Positions 1 to 8,614 of a stretch of DNA of 64,000 nucleotides are shown here, piece after piece. The position numbers were made by a program, and so were the translations under genes. Under the pieces are notes generated by a model, which was given only the letters and a program-made list of their open reading frames with translations, ran no database searches and was not told the DNA's origin. This DNA comes from UBA2970 sp965221075 (lineage in GTDB: Bacteria > Verrucomicrobiota > Verrucomicrobiia > Limisphaerales > AAA164-E04): NCBI GenBank assembly GCA_965221075.1, contig OZ244865.1, forward strand, positions 1,736,001 to 1,800,000, written 5' to 3'. The number at the start of each line of letters is the position of its first letter. The first letter of the stretch is position 1.

Positions 1-2626
1 CCTTGTAGGAGACGATGATGATCGGAAGCTGCGAGAACCTTGGCTCCTCCCGGACCTGCTTGACAAGCTCGAAGCCGGTCATCCGGGGCATGTCAATGTC
101 GCTGATCACCAGATCGTAGTCGCCCAGGCGGATCGCGTTCCATCCCTCCGCTCCGTCCACCGCCAGATGGACCTCGAAGCCGCTCGACTCGAGGATCTGC
201 TTCTGCATCTGCCGCACGGTGATCGAGTCGTCGACCACCAGGATCGTCTTCTTCTTCTCCGCCTGGGACTCGTCCCGGATCACCTCGCGGCTGGAGGCCG
301 ACATCCAGCGGGCGCTGCCGATCTTGTTGTCGATCGAGTTGACCAGGTCGTCGACGCTGAGCACCAGGATCGGATCCCCATTCTCGTGGATGCCCGCGGC
401 GCTGATGTTGGGAAGCTGCCCCAGGCACTCGTCCAGGGGACGGGCCACCAGCTCGGTCTCGCCCACGATCCGGTCCACGATCACCCCGTAGCTGTGGGAG
501 TGGTGGCTGAGCACCACCACCGAGGCGCTGCCGTCCCGATCCAGGCTGGAGGACTGGCCCATCTCGAGGATGTGGCGGGCCGAGAGCAGGCCGATCTCCT
601 CCCCGTCCAGGGAGAGGTAGATCCGGTTCTCCACGGTGCGCACGTCCGAGGGGGCGGCGACGCAGATCCGGGCCACCCGGGAGATGGGGATGGCGTAGAG
701 CTCCTCGTCGATGGCCAGGAGCAGGACCCGCACCACCGAGCGGGTGACAGGCAGGTCGAGCTGGAAGGTGGAGCCGGCTCCCCGCTCGGTCTCGATCCGG
801 ACGGTTCCGCCCAGCTGCTGCATCATGCTCTGGACCACGTCCAGCCCCACGCCCCGTCCCGAAAGCTCGGTCACCTCGCTGGTGGTGGAGAAGGAGGGCA
901 GGAAGAGGAACTCGAGCAGCTCCGCTTCGCTCATGCCCGAGACCAACTCCTCGCTGGCGAGCTTCCTCTCCAGGATCTTCTCCTTGAGCCTGTCCAGATC
1001 GATGCCCCTTCCGTCGTCCTGGATCTCGATGCGCAGGGTGCCGGACTGGTGGCGGGCGGCTATGGTGAGGGTGCCGGTCTCGGGCTTGCCCAGACCGGCC
1101 CTCTCCTCGGGAGGCTCCAGTCCGTGGTCCAGGGCGTTGCGCAGTATGTGGCTCAGGGGGGCGTCCAGCTTCTCCAGCACGTCGCGGTCCACCCCGGTGT
1201 CCTTGCCCCGGATCACCAGCCTGGCCTTCTTGCCGATCGAGCGGGAGATGTCCCGGATCATGCGGGGATAGGCCTCGACCCCCTCCGCGAAGGGCCGCAT
1301 CCGGGAGGCGATCGATTCCTGGTAGAGGCTCTCGGCGAGCTGGCTGCTGCTGCGGATGTAGTCGTCGAAGTCCTCGACCTGCGTCTGGAAGCGCTCGTTG
1401 ACCTGCTCGGCCAGGCTGCGGGCCTCGTCGACCGCGATCAGCAGGGACTGGCCGGCGTCGAGGTCGGAGAGGCGGTCCCTCAGGCCGGCCAGCGAGGCGG
1501 AGAGGCTCTGGTAGGCGGAGCGGATCGCCTCCGCCCCGCCCGAGGCGTTGCCCTGGTTGCGCGACTCGACCAGGCACTGGGCGGCCAGCTCCACGATCCG
1601 GTTCAGGTTGCCGGAGGAGACCCGGACGTAGTCCACGCCCCTGGACTTCCTCTCGGAGGAGGGCTTCTCCCTGGCCCCGGCGGCCTTCCTCTCCTTGGGG
1701 GGGGCGGCCCCGGCGCCGCCGGCCGCGGCCTTCTTCCCCGGCCTGTCCTTCGCCCCGCCTGCCTGGGGTTCTCCATCTGTCTCGAGAGCCTCGATCCTTC
1801 CGACCAGCTGGTCGACCCTGGCGGCGTTCCCGGGGGCGGCGAAGCTCCCCGACTCCGAGACCTGCCTGAGGAAGTCGAGGCACTCCAGCATCGCGTCCAC
1901 GGTTTCGCTGGAGGGCGTTCGCCTCCCGTCCTGGATCGCCACGAAGTGGTCCTCCATCCGGTGGGTCAGGCGCACCATGTCGTCGAGGTTGACGATGCGG
2001 GCGGCGCCCTTCAGGGAGTGGGCGGCCCGCATCATCTCCTCGATCCGGCCCAGATCGCCGGGATCCGCCTCCAGGGCCAGCAGCCCTTCGCTGAGCACTC
2101 CGGTCTGGGTCTCGGCCTCCAGCTGGAAGAGCTCCATCATTGAGGCATCGGCCGGCTCCGGGGCGGGCTCCGGAGCGGGCTCGGGGGGGGGCGGCGTCTC
2201 CTCGGGGGGCTGCGTCCCGGAACCGTCCAGGGCCTCGATCCTTCCGACCAGCTCCTCCACCCTCTCCATCGAGCTCCTGTCGTTGCCGGCGGCCTCCTGA
2301 TCGGACCACTGGGAGACCTCCCTGAGCAGGTCCAGGCACGAGAGCATCGCGTCGACCATGTCCCCGGTGGCCTGCCTCTCGCCCTTCTGGACGGCGACGA
2401 AATGGTCCTCCATCACGTGGGTGAGCCGCACGATGGCGCCGAGGTTGACGATGCGGGCGGCGCCCTTCAGGGAGTGGGCGGCCCGCATCATCTCCTCGAT
2501 CCGGCCGGTTTCGGAGGGATCCTCCTCCAGAGCCAGGAGCCCGTCGCTGAGCAGCGCGGTCTGGCTCTCCGCCTCCAGGCGGAACAGCTCCATCATCGAG
2601 GTGTCCTGGAAGTCCTGGGAAGGCAT
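1..2626 (-). CDS. WspE-like hybrid chemotaxis histidine kinase CheA-REC (3' end outside window)
   Basis: Cytoplasmic CheA-type histidine kinase fused to a C-terminal receiver; expected to pass a signal from the MCP encoded upstream to a response regulator. The 875 codons present show two HPt domains (about residues 10-100 and 162-250), each with the phosphorylatable His in an AHSLKGAAR motif (His51 and His203). A Pro/Ala-rich linker follows, then the dimerisation/ATPase region (HILRNALDHG near 495, DDGRGIDLDRL near 538, GRGVGLDVV near 590), a CheW-like domain (about 635-770) and a receiver from about 790 with acceptor Asp near 843 (ISDIDMP). The frame runs off base 1, so the receiver is incomplete. 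The ATG lies 2 bases after the stop of the preceding CheW gene. Gene order and the CheA-REC layout match WspE; the second HPt is unusual. Confidence 0.93.
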   Translation of the reverse strand, partial: MPSQDFQDTSMMELFRLEAESQTALLSDGLLALEEDPSETGRIEEMMRAAHSLKGAARIVNLGAIVRLTHVMEDHFVAVQKGERQATGDMVDAMLSCLDLLREVSQWSDQEAAGNDRSSMERVEELVGRIEALDGSGTQPPEETPPPPEPAPEPAPEPADASMMELFQLEAETQTGVLSEGLLALEADPGDLGRIEEMMRAAHSLKGAARIVNLDDMVRLTHRMEDHFVAIQDGRRTPSSETVDAMLECLDFLRQVSESGSFAAPGNAARVDQLVGRIEALETDGEPQAGGAKDRPGKKAAAGGAGAAPPKERKAAGAREKPSSERKSRGVDYVRVSSGNLNRIVELAAQCLVESRNQGNASGGAEAIRSAYQSLSASLAGLRDRLSDLDAGQSLLIAVDEARSLAEQVNERFQTQVEDFDDYIRSSSQLAESLYQESIASRMRPFAEGVEAYPRMIRDISRSIGKKARLVIRGKDTGVDRDVLEKLDAPLSHILRNALDHGLEPPEERAGLGKPETGTLTIAARHQSGTLRIEIQDDGRGIDLDRLKEKILERKLASEELVSGMSEAELLEFLFLPSFSTTSEVTELSGRGVGLDVVQSMMQQLGGTVRIETERGAGSTFQLDLPVTRSVVRVLLLAIDEELYAIPISRVARICVAAPSDVRTVENRIYLSLDGEEIGLLSARHILEMGQSSSLDRDGSASVVVLSHHSHSYGVIVDRIVGETELVARPLDECLGQLPNISAAGIHENGDPILVLSVDDLVNSIDNKIGSARWMSASSREVIRDESQAEKKKTILVVDDSITVRQMQKQILESSGFEVHLAVDGAEGWNAIRLGDYDLVISDIDMPRMTGFELVKQVREEPRFSQLPIIIVSYK
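1860..2606 (-). repeat. Tandem duplication of the HPt domain inside the cheA gene
   Basis: Two copies of an HPt-coding segment sit 456 bases (152 codons) apart. Both begin with a Met-Met-Glu-Leu-Phe stretch (codons at 2596 and 2140) and include the phosphoacceptor motif AHSLKGAAR. A stretch of about 50 bases around that motif (near 2000-2050 and 2455-2510) looks almost identical between copies, which suggests a recent duplication or ongoing gene conversion. Confidence 0.85.
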
Positions 2627-2628
2627 CT

Positions 2629-3312
2629 TCAGGTCAGCCGGCTCTTGAAGTAGTGGAAGAGCAGCTCCTCGTCGAGCAGCCCGATGGTCCTCCCGCCGGC
2701 CCGGATCAGGCCCCGGGTGAAGGTCTGGCTTCCCTTGGCGATGTTCACCGGAGGGGGCCGCAGCTGCTCGTCGGAGTACTGCAGGATCCCGTCGATCTCG
2801 TCCAGCTTGAGGCTCAGCCTGCGCCCCTCGCGCTCCACCACCGCCAGGCGCGTCTGCTTGTCGTGCTCCTTCCAGTCGCCGTCCCGGCCCTTCCCGCCCT
2901 GCCCCAGTAGCGGGCGCAGCGACACGCAGATCAGCAGCGATCCCCGGATGTTGGCCAGGCCCAGCAAGGCGGGGTTGGGGCAGTGGGGGATGCGGTGGAT
3001 GGTGCGGAAGTGGTGCACCTCCACGAAGCAGGAGGTGCTCAGCCCGAACCACTCGTCCCCGACCCGGAAGCCGACGATCGACTTCCAGGACAGGTGGACC
3101 TCCTCCTTCTCGGTGGCCAGCAGCCGGGTCCACTCCTTGAGGTACTCCTCGGGGGCCGGCCGGTCGAAGAGCTCTCGCCCCTTCAGGGTGTAGATGCCGC
3201 AGTTCTGGCAGTGGATCTCCTGCCCGAGCCGCTCGCAGGAATGATCCCCCCAGACTCCGATCTTCCGCCAGCAGCCGTCGGGCGGGGCGGATGGGCTTTC
3301 CGGGGCGCTCAC
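2629..3312 (-). CDS. WspD-like CheW coupling protein with a cysteine-rich N-terminal extension
   Basis: Coupling protein of about 227 residues, expected to link the MCP to the CheA-REC kinase. Residues about 75-220 form a CheW domain (IVGFRVGDEWFGL, HRIPHCPNPALLGLANIRG). The first 50 residues hold Cys14, Cys26, Cys35 and Cys38 in the pattern CWRKIGVWG...SC...HCQNC, followed by LFDRPAP. I recall the same kind of head in WspD-type CheW proteins; simple CheW proteins lack it. A GTG start is chosen because it overlaps the CheR stop (GTGA). That gives a protein beginning VSAPESP and leaves no gap. The upstream in-frame continuation only duplicates CheR coding sequence in another frame. Confidence 0.88.
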   Translation of the reverse strand: MSAPESPSAPPDGCWRKIGVWGDHSCERLGQEIHCQNCGIYTLKGRELFDRPAPEEYLKEWTRLLATEKEEVHLSWKSIVGFRVGDEWFGLSTSCFVEVHHFRTIHRIPHCPNPALLGLANIRGSLLICVSLRPLLGQGGKGRDGDWKEHDKQTRLAVVEREGRRLSLKLDEIDGILQYSDEQLRPPPVNIAKGSQTFTRGLIRAGGRTIGLLDEELLFHYFKSRLT

Positions 3313-4622
3313 TGGCTCGCGGCGCGGGAGGTGATCCTCTCGAGGCGGTGCTGCCACCTGGCCGCCTCCTGCTTCTCGCCCGAGGCCAGGGCCAGGTGGA
3401 TCAGGTGGATCATCGCGTCGCCGTGGGTCGGCTTGAGGTAGACGGTCCGGCCGAACTGCAGCTTGGCCTCCTCGTCCTTGCCGTCGGCCAGGTTGATGAT
3501 CCCCAGGAGGTAGCAGGCCCTGGCGTCGTAACCCGAGGACCTGATGAACTGCTCGCAGATCAGGCGGGCCTCGAGGATCTGCCCCGAGTTGGCCAGCTCC
3601 TGGGCCCGGTCCAGATCCAGCCCCGCCCGCCCTTCGGGAGCCGGGGCGCCCCGGGGCGCCCGGACGGGATCCCTGGGCTCCTCCCGGATCGCGGGAGCCG
3701 GGACCGGGCGCTTCCGTCCGGCGTGGCTGCGCGAGGAGGGCCTGGACCTGGAGCGCGCGCCCGGAGGGGAGGGCTGGAAGGAAGAGGCCCTGGAGCGGGA
3801 GGAGGGCGGAATGTCCTTGCCCGGGATCCGCTTGCCGAAGGCGAAGGCGCCGGGCCACTTCCTGGGAGCGAACATCCTCAGTACCTCGGTGGACGCTTCC
3901 GCATGCCCCACGAATAGCAGGCCCTCCGGAGCGAGCAGCCGGTCGAGGTTGGACAGGGCCCGCTTGCGCGCCTCGGCTTCCAGGTAGATCATGACGTTGC
4001 GGCAGAAGACGACGTCGTAGGGCGGATCGTCCCGAAGGAAGTCCGGATCGGTGAGGTTTCCGGTTCCGAACTCGATCCTCCCCTTCAGAATGGGGCGGAT
4101 CCGGTAGCGGCCGCTCCCGACGGGCTCGAAGTACTCGTTCCGGAAGGCGAGGTCCTCGCCCCGGAAGGAGAGCGGGCCGTAGGTGCCTGCGCGCGCCAGG
4201 CCGACCACCCGCTCGCTGATGTCCACCCCCTTGATGCGGAAGGATCCGGGGCGCAGCCCCAGGTCGAGCAGGGCCATGCACATGGAGTAGGGCTCCTCCC
4301 CGGTGGCGCAGGGAGTGCTCAGCAGGCGCAGGGGGGAGGCGGGGCCGATTCCGGACATCCTCTTCCGGACGGCCTCGGAGAGCCTCTCGAAGGGCGCCTT
4401 GTCCCGGAAGAACCAGCTCTCGGGCACCACGATCTCGTCGATCAGCCTGCCCCACTCCTCCTCGTTCTCCCGCAGCAAGGCCAGGTAGCCGTCGAGGGAG
4501 CCGCAATCCAGGGCCCGAGACCGCTTCTCGGCTCCCATCCTCACGGCCTCGGGGCCCAGGGTGTCGGGAGCCACTCCGGTGCGCTCGGACAGGATCCCCT
4601 CGATCGTGGAGACCGGGTTCAT
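3309..4622 (-). CDS. WspC-like CheR methyltransferase with C-terminal TPR region
   Basis: S-adenosylmethionine-dependent methyltransferase that would methylate glutamates of the MCP encoded in the same operon. Residues 1-265 are CheR-like: an N-terminal helical part with PESWFFRDKAPFERL, the SAM-binding STPCATGEEPYSMCM, KGVDISERVV, and the VVFCRNVMIYL strand. A basic, Pro/Ser/Arg-rich linker spans about 275-325. TPR-like helices then run from about 335 to 430 (ARACYLLGIINLADGKDEEA). A CheR fused to TPRs is the WspC arrangement and probably tunes interaction with the receptor. The start ATG overlaps the preceding CheW stop (ATGA) and the stop overlaps the next gene's GTG start, so translation is probably coupled. 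Confidence 0.93.
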   Translation of the reverse strand: MNPVSTIEGILSERTGVAPDTLGPEAVRMGAEKRSRALDCGSLDGYLALLRENEEEWGRLIDEIVVPESWFFRDKAPFERLSEAVRKRMSGIGPASPLRLLSTPCATGEEPYSMCMALLDLGLRPGSFRIKGVDISERVVGLARAGTYGPLSFRGEDLAFRNEYFEPVGSGRYRIRPILKGRIEFGTGNLTDPDFLRDDPPYDVVFCRNVMIYLEAEARKRALSNLDRLLAPEGLLFVGHAEASTEVLRMFAPRKWPGAFAFGKRIPGKDIPPSSRSRASSFQPSPPGARSRSRPSSRSHAGRKRPVPAPAIREEPRDPVRAPRGAPAPEGRAGLDLDRAQELANSGQILEARLICEQFIRSSGYDARACYLLGIINLADGKDEEAKLQFGRTVYLKPTHGDAMIHLIHLALASGEKQEAARWQHRLERITSRAASQ

Positions 4623-5092
4623 TCGGGGAGGAGGGGCTCTTCCCCGGAGAAGAGCATCTCCTTGGCCTGGGAGGAGAGGATCTCCTCGATCCTGAGGATC
4701 TGGATGAAGCGCTCCCCGGCCGCGGCGACCGGTCCCAGGAAGGGGGCCTGCTCGACCTGGATTCCCTTGGGGGAGATGGCGGAGTCGGGGATGTCGGCCG
4801 TCTGCTGCACCTTGGGGGCGATCAGCCCCAGCATCCTCGGCTCCTCCTCGCCCTCCATGGGATAGGAGACCAGCAGGATGCGGGTGCTCAGGCTGCTCGG
4901 GGAGCTGCCCGCCTGAAGCAGGACGCTGGCGTCGACCACCGGAACCGGGAGGTCGCGGTACTTGATCAGCCCCGCCACCTCCTCGGGTGCGTGGGGGAGC
5001 CGCTGGGGCGGGATGCAGGGGACGATGCGGTGGATGCGGCTGGTCTCCATCGCGTACTGGCGCCCTTCGATCTCGAATACCAGGAAGTGCAT
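4619..5092 (-). CDS. WspB-like CheW coupling protein
   Basis: Small soluble CheW-domain protein of 157 residues. It begins MHFLVFEIEGRQYAM and contains HRIVPCIPPQRLPHAPEEVAGLIKYRD, the usual CheW beta-barrel core with the hydrophobic pattern around VPVVDASVLL. It lies between the MCP gene (43-base gap) and the CheR gene (4-base overlap), the position of wspB. With the larger CheW downstream it gives the two coupling proteins typical of Wsp systems. It differs from the downstream CheW in lacking the cysteine-rich head. Confidence 0.9.
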   Translation of the reverse strand: MHFLVFEIEGRQYAMETSRIHRIVPCIPPQRLPHAPEEVAGLIKYRDLPVPVVDASVLLQAGSSPSSLSTRILLVSYPMEGEEEPRMLGLIAPKVQQTADIPDSAISPKGIQVEQAPFLGPVAAAGERFIQILRIEEILSSQAKEMLFSGEEPLLPE

Positions 5093-5135
5093 CGCGCTCG
5101 GAAACCGGCCGTGTGCCGGAGGCTCCCGCCGGGGC

Positions 5136-7394
5136 CTAGTCCCGGTCCACCTTGAACTTGGTCACTTCCTTCCTCAGGTTGTCCACCGCGTTGCGCAGGT
5201 CGGAGGTGGCCTGGTTGGAGGCGGAGACCGAGGTGGAGGTCGAGTGGGCCGCCTCGGTGAGCTTGATCATGGCGGAGTTGATCTGCTGCGCCCCGGTGGT
5301 CTGGGTGTCCATGCCCTGGCGCACCGTCTCGAACTGCTCGGTCAGCTCCTGCACGTGCTCGATGATCGAGCTGAGCTGGCTGCTGATGCTGCGGACGGTG
5401 TCGTTGCCCTGCCGCATGTGCTCGGTGAACTTGTCCATCTCCATCACCCCCGCCGAGACCGAGGACTGCATGTCGCGCACCATCTGGCCGATGTCCAGGG
5501 TGGCCACCGCGGTCTGATCCGCCAGCCGCTTCACCTCCCGGGCCACCACCGAGAATCCCAGGCCGTACTCCCCCGCCTTCTCCGCCTCGATCGAGGCGTT
5601 CAGGGAGAGCATGTTGGTCTGGTCGGCCACCTTGCTGATGGTGTCGACCACCTGGTTGATGTTCTTGGCCCTCTCGCTGATGATCGCCAGCTTGGAGGAG
5701 ATGGAGGTGTTGGCCTCGGTGAGGGTGTCCATGGCCTGCTCCATCCCCACCAGCCCGTCGCGTCCCGAGTCGGCCAGGTTGGCCGTCTCGGTGGCGTTGG
5801 AGGTGACGTCGTTCATGGTCTTGCTCAGCTCCTGGGAGGTGGCGGTGATCTCCTTGATCGCCGCGGCGATCTCGGTGGTGGAGGAGCCGAAGTCGTTGAC
5901 CACCGACTCCTGGGCCTTGGCGTTGGCCGAGATCTTGGTGGCGGTGGAGGTGAGGACGATGCTGGACTTCTTGACCTGGCCGATCAGGGCGTTGAGATTG
6001 CTGGTCATGGTGGTGATCGAGCCGAGCAGCTGCCCGGTCTCGTCCTCTCCCACGATCTCGATCTTGCCGGTCAGGTCCCCCCGCGCCACCTGCTCGGCGG
6101 CCCGGGCCGCCACGGTGATGCGCTGGGCCACGCTCTTGGTCAGCCAGGAGAGGACCAGCACGATGATCAGCAGACCCAGCACGAAGATGGCCACCAGGTA
6201 GGCCATCTTGCTGTAGAGCGGGCCGTAGACCTCGTCCTTGCCCACCCGCATGACCAGGGTCCACTCCCCGGTGGGGATCTCGGCCGAGTCGTAGAGGTAG
6301 TTGACCTCCTCGATCTCGTCCATGAACTCCAGAAGCCCCCCCGGCCGGCCCTCCTGGACTCCCGCCTCCTGATCCCGGCGGTAGAGCTTGCCCAAGGCCT
6401 CTTTAAGAGACTCGTCGGGAAGCTTCTCGACGGGCAGGGCCTTGATTGCCTCGCTGTGGAAGGTCGAGGCGATGATCCTTCCCCCCCGGCTGATCAGGGC
6501 GTAGCCGGCCGTCTTCATCTGGGGGGGGATCTTCGAGGCCAGGTCGTCCTTCATGTCGTCGAGGGCCTGGTCGACTCCGGCGATCCCTACGAACCTGGGC
6601 CCGCCGCCGTCGTCGATGGAGATGGGGTAGGTCTGCTCGAAGATCAGCTTCCCCTCGTAGTCGTAGGGCTCGGTGATCATCAGCCTGTTCAGCCAGGCCT
6701 CCGGGCTGCCCTCGGAGTAGGGAGCGGCCCGTTCGCTGTTGAGCTCCGAGCGGGGGGAGAAGACATCGCCGAAACTGGGCACCTGCTCCCATTCCCAGTA
6801 GGCGCTCAGGTCGATCTGGTCGAGCTCGGGGAGGCCCTGGAACTTGTTCTTGTTGCCCTGGTAGTAGAGGCTGGTCTCCATGTCCACCAGGGGCTCCAGC
6901 AGGATCAGCGAGGGATCGGACTCGTCGCGGAACCAGTAGGGGATGAACCGTCCCAGGGTGGTCTCGTTGGTCGAGAGGGCGCCCTTCAGTTCTCCCAGAT
7001 CGGCGTTCTCCCCCTGCATCCGCTCCGCGTAGGCGGCGTCCTTGCCGTCGGCGTCTCTCTCGTAGCCGAAGTAGGCGCCGGTCAGGTTGGGGTGCAGCTC
7101 CAGGACCCTGCGGGCGTACTCGGCGGAAGCCTCGCGATCGCCGAACATCCCCGCCTCCTGCGCCAGGGCCATGATCTTGGGGATGGTGGAGGAGACCTCG
7201 TTGTCGCTGTCCAGGAGCTGGGCGATCTCCCGGGTGATGAGGTTGACCTCGCGGGCGATGCTGGCCTGGAGGTTGGTGTACTGCTGGACCCCGAAGATGA
7301 CGAAGACCACGGTGAAGATCACCAGCACCACGGAGATGCTGTAGAGCAGGATCTTCGAGCGCAGGCTCCGGATTCTCAGCTGGGAAAGGCGCAT
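5136..7394 (-). CDS. WspA-like methyl-accepting chemotaxis protein
   Basis: Membrane chemoreceptor of about 752 residues. It has TM1 at about 14-38, a large periplasmic sensor of about 350 residues that looks Cache-like in size, TM2 at about 398-418 (LVAIFVLGLLIIVLVLSWL), a HAMP domain, and a long signalling coiled coil. The hairpin tip near 595-612 reads QTNMLSLNASIEAEKAGEY, followed by RLADQTAVATLDIGQMV. The EKAGEY and ADQTAVAT wording is what I recall from WspA receptors rather than flagellar chemotaxis receptors. The start is placed at the ATG giving MRLSQLRIRS just before TM1. An in-frame ATG at 7484 would add 30 residues rich in Glu, Arg and Pro and looks less likely. It heads the chemosensory operon. 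Confidence 0.9.
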   Translation of the reverse strand: MRLSQLRIRSLRSKILLYSISVVLVIFTVVFVIFGVQQYTNLQASIAREVNLITREIAQLLDSDNEVSSTIPKIMALAQEAGMFGDREASAEYARRVLELHPNLTGAYFGYERDADGKDAAYAERMQGENADLGELKGALSTNETTLGRFIPYWFRDESDPSLILLEPLVDMETSLYYQGNKNKFQGLPELDQIDLSAYWEWEQVPSFGDVFSPRSELNSERAAPYSEGSPEAWLNRLMITEPYDYEGKLIFEQTYPISIDDGGGPRFVGIAGVDQALDDMKDDLASKIPPQMKTAGYALISRGGRIIASTFHSEAIKALPVEKLPDESLKEALGKLYRRDQEAGVQEGRPGGLLEFMDEIEEVNYLYDSAEIPTGEWTLVMRVGKDEVYGPLYSKMAYLVAIFVLGLLIIVLVLSWLTKSVAQRITVAARAAEQVARGDLTGKIEIVGEDETGQLLGSITTMTSNLNALIGQVKKSSIVLTSTATKISANAKAQESVVNDFGSSTTEIAAAIKEITATSQELSKTMNDVTSNATETANLADSGRDGLVGMEQAMDTLTEANTSISSKLAIISERAKNINQVVDTISKVADQTNMLSLNASIEAEKAGEYGLGFSVVAREVKRLADQTAVATLDIGQMVRDMQSSVSAGVMEMDKFTEHMRQGNDTVRSISSQLSSIIEHVQELTEQFETVRQGMDTQTTGAQQINSAMIKLTEAAHSTSTSVSASNQATSDLRNAVDNLRKEVTKFKVDRD

Positions 7395-7638
7395 GGGGTC
7401 CGGTCGGCGTTCCGGTTCGGATCGGGCCGGAGCCGGTCGGGATCCCGCCCGCAGCGATGTCCCGGACTCCTGTTCCGCCTCCAAACATGGCAGACTTCGG
7501 GGCCTCAGACAAGCCGATGGCGCCCGAATCTCCGGCAGCCGGCCCTCCGGCTCCTGCGGGTTCCTGCCCGGACGGGGAAGGGCGGGGCGGACGTTTTGCT
7601 TTGCAATCGGCGCGTCCGGCCCGCTTCAATGGCGGCCA

Positions 7639-8136
7639 ATGGCTGAGGAGGTCAAGGCCGTCTTCGAGCGGCGTTCCGGCGGGCCGGAGGAGCTCGAGAA
7701 GGCCCTCGCCCAGGAGCTGAAGAAGCTCCAGGAGGTGGTCGGCGCCTTCTCCCGGTCCCAGGGGATCCTCCCGGAGCTGGGGGACGAGATCAACCTGGCG
7801 CTCGACGAGCTGATCACCAACGCGATCAGCTACGGAGCGGGCCAGGAGCCGAGGGATCTCCGCATCGAGCTGGCCCTGCGCCGGGAGGGCGAGGACGTGA
7901 TCATGTCCCTGGCCGACGACGGCGTCCCCTTCGATCCCACCCGGAGGCCCGATCCCGACATCGACGCTCCGCTCGAGGAGCGCCAGGTGGGCGGCCTGGG
8001 GATCTACTTCGCCAGGAAGCTGACCAGCAGGATGGCCTACCGCCGGGAGGGCGGACGCAACATCCTGGAGCTGGTCAAGCGGGTGGGCGCGCCGGATCCG
8101 TCCGGGGATCCCGCCGCTCCCGGGGAGAGCGCCTGA
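7639..8136 (+). CDS. Anti-sigma-factor type serine/threonine ATPase (RsbW/SpoIIAB-like)
   Basis: GHKL-fold ATPase of 165 residues, similar to kinases that phosphorylate STAS-domain antagonists in partner-switching systems. Motifs visible: N box INLALDELITNAISYG, G1 box LADDGVPFDP, and the GGLGIYFARKLTSRM lid. It has no transmembrane or receiver part. The ATG giving MAEEVKAVFE is the only in-frame ATG near the domain. The frame is open further upstream, but that stretch is the divergent intergenic region with the MCP gene. No STAS protein, PP2C phosphatase or sigma factor is encoded in the window, so its partner is unknown. Its divergent position beside the chemosensory operon may mean shared control, but that is inference. 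Confidence 0.85.
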   Translation: MAEEVKAVFERRSGGPEELEKALAQELKKLQEVVGAFSRSQGILPELGDEINLALDELITNAISYGAGQEPRDLRIELALRREGEDVIMSLADDGVPFDPTRRPDPDIDAPLEERQVGGLGIYFARKLTSRMAYRREGGRNILELVKRVGAPDPSGDPAAPGESA

Positions 8137-8155
8137 CGGAGCCCCCGGGCGGAGC

Positions 8156-8599
8156 TCAGCCCGGCTTGCTCCCGAGCCGCTCCAGCTCCGACCTGAGCCG
8201 CTGGTTCTCCAGGCAGAGGGTGATGCGGCTGTTGAGCAGGATGGGGTTGAACAGCTTGGGCATGTAGTCGCTGGCCCCGATCTCGATGCACTTGGCGATG
8301 CTCTCGATCTTGTCCACCGCGGTGATCATGATCACCGGGATCCCGGCCAGCGACTCGTCCTTCTTGATCGCCTCCAGGGCCTGGTAGCCGTCCATCACCG
8401 GCATCTGGATGTCGAGCAGGATCAGGTCCACCACCCTCTCCGCCAGGATTTCCAGCGCCTCCCTGCCGTTCTCGCACTCCAGCACCGTGCTGAAGCCCAC
8501 CTGCCTGAGATGGCGGGTCATCAGCACCCGCATCATCCGGGTGTCCTCCACCACCAGGACCACCCGGTCGCGGTACTCTTCTGGGATCTTCTGGAGCAT
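8156..8599 (-). CDS. Stand-alone response regulator receiver protein
   Basis: Single-domain receiver of 147 residues with a short C-terminal coiled-coil-like tail (LENQRLRSELERL). The phosphoacceptor Asp is in LILLDIQMPVMDGYQAL, the acidic pair is in VVLVVEDTRMM, and the conserved Thr/Lys switch residues fall in MITAVDK and ASDYMPKLFNP. It has no DNA-binding or enzymatic output, so it probably acts by protein contact, CheY-like. It lies 15 bases after gcvPB on the same strand, apparently as the last gene of the lpxB-gcvPA-gcvPB run, a curious partner for metabolic genes. Its cognate kinase is not obvious; the CheA at the left end is one candidate. Confidence 0.9.
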   Translation of the reverse strand: MLQKIPEEYRDRVVLVVEDTRMMRVLMTRHLRQVGFSTVLECENGREALEILAERVVDLILLDIQMPVMDGYQALEAIKKDESLAGIPVIMITAVDKIESIAKCIEIGASDYMPKLFNPILLNSRITLCLENQRLRSELERLGSKPG

Positions 8600-8614
8600 G
8601 GGGGCGGGAAGGGC

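Noticed and set aside
7395..7484. Extension of the MCP to an ATG at 7484
   Set aside because: It would place 30 charged, Pro-rich residues before the first membrane helix; MRLSQLRIRS immediately before the helix is a more typical receptor start.
7601..7630. TTGCAA-18-TTCAAT before the anti-sigma-type ATPase gene
   Set aside because: Both boxes are only four of six, and the start point would leave no leader before the ATG.
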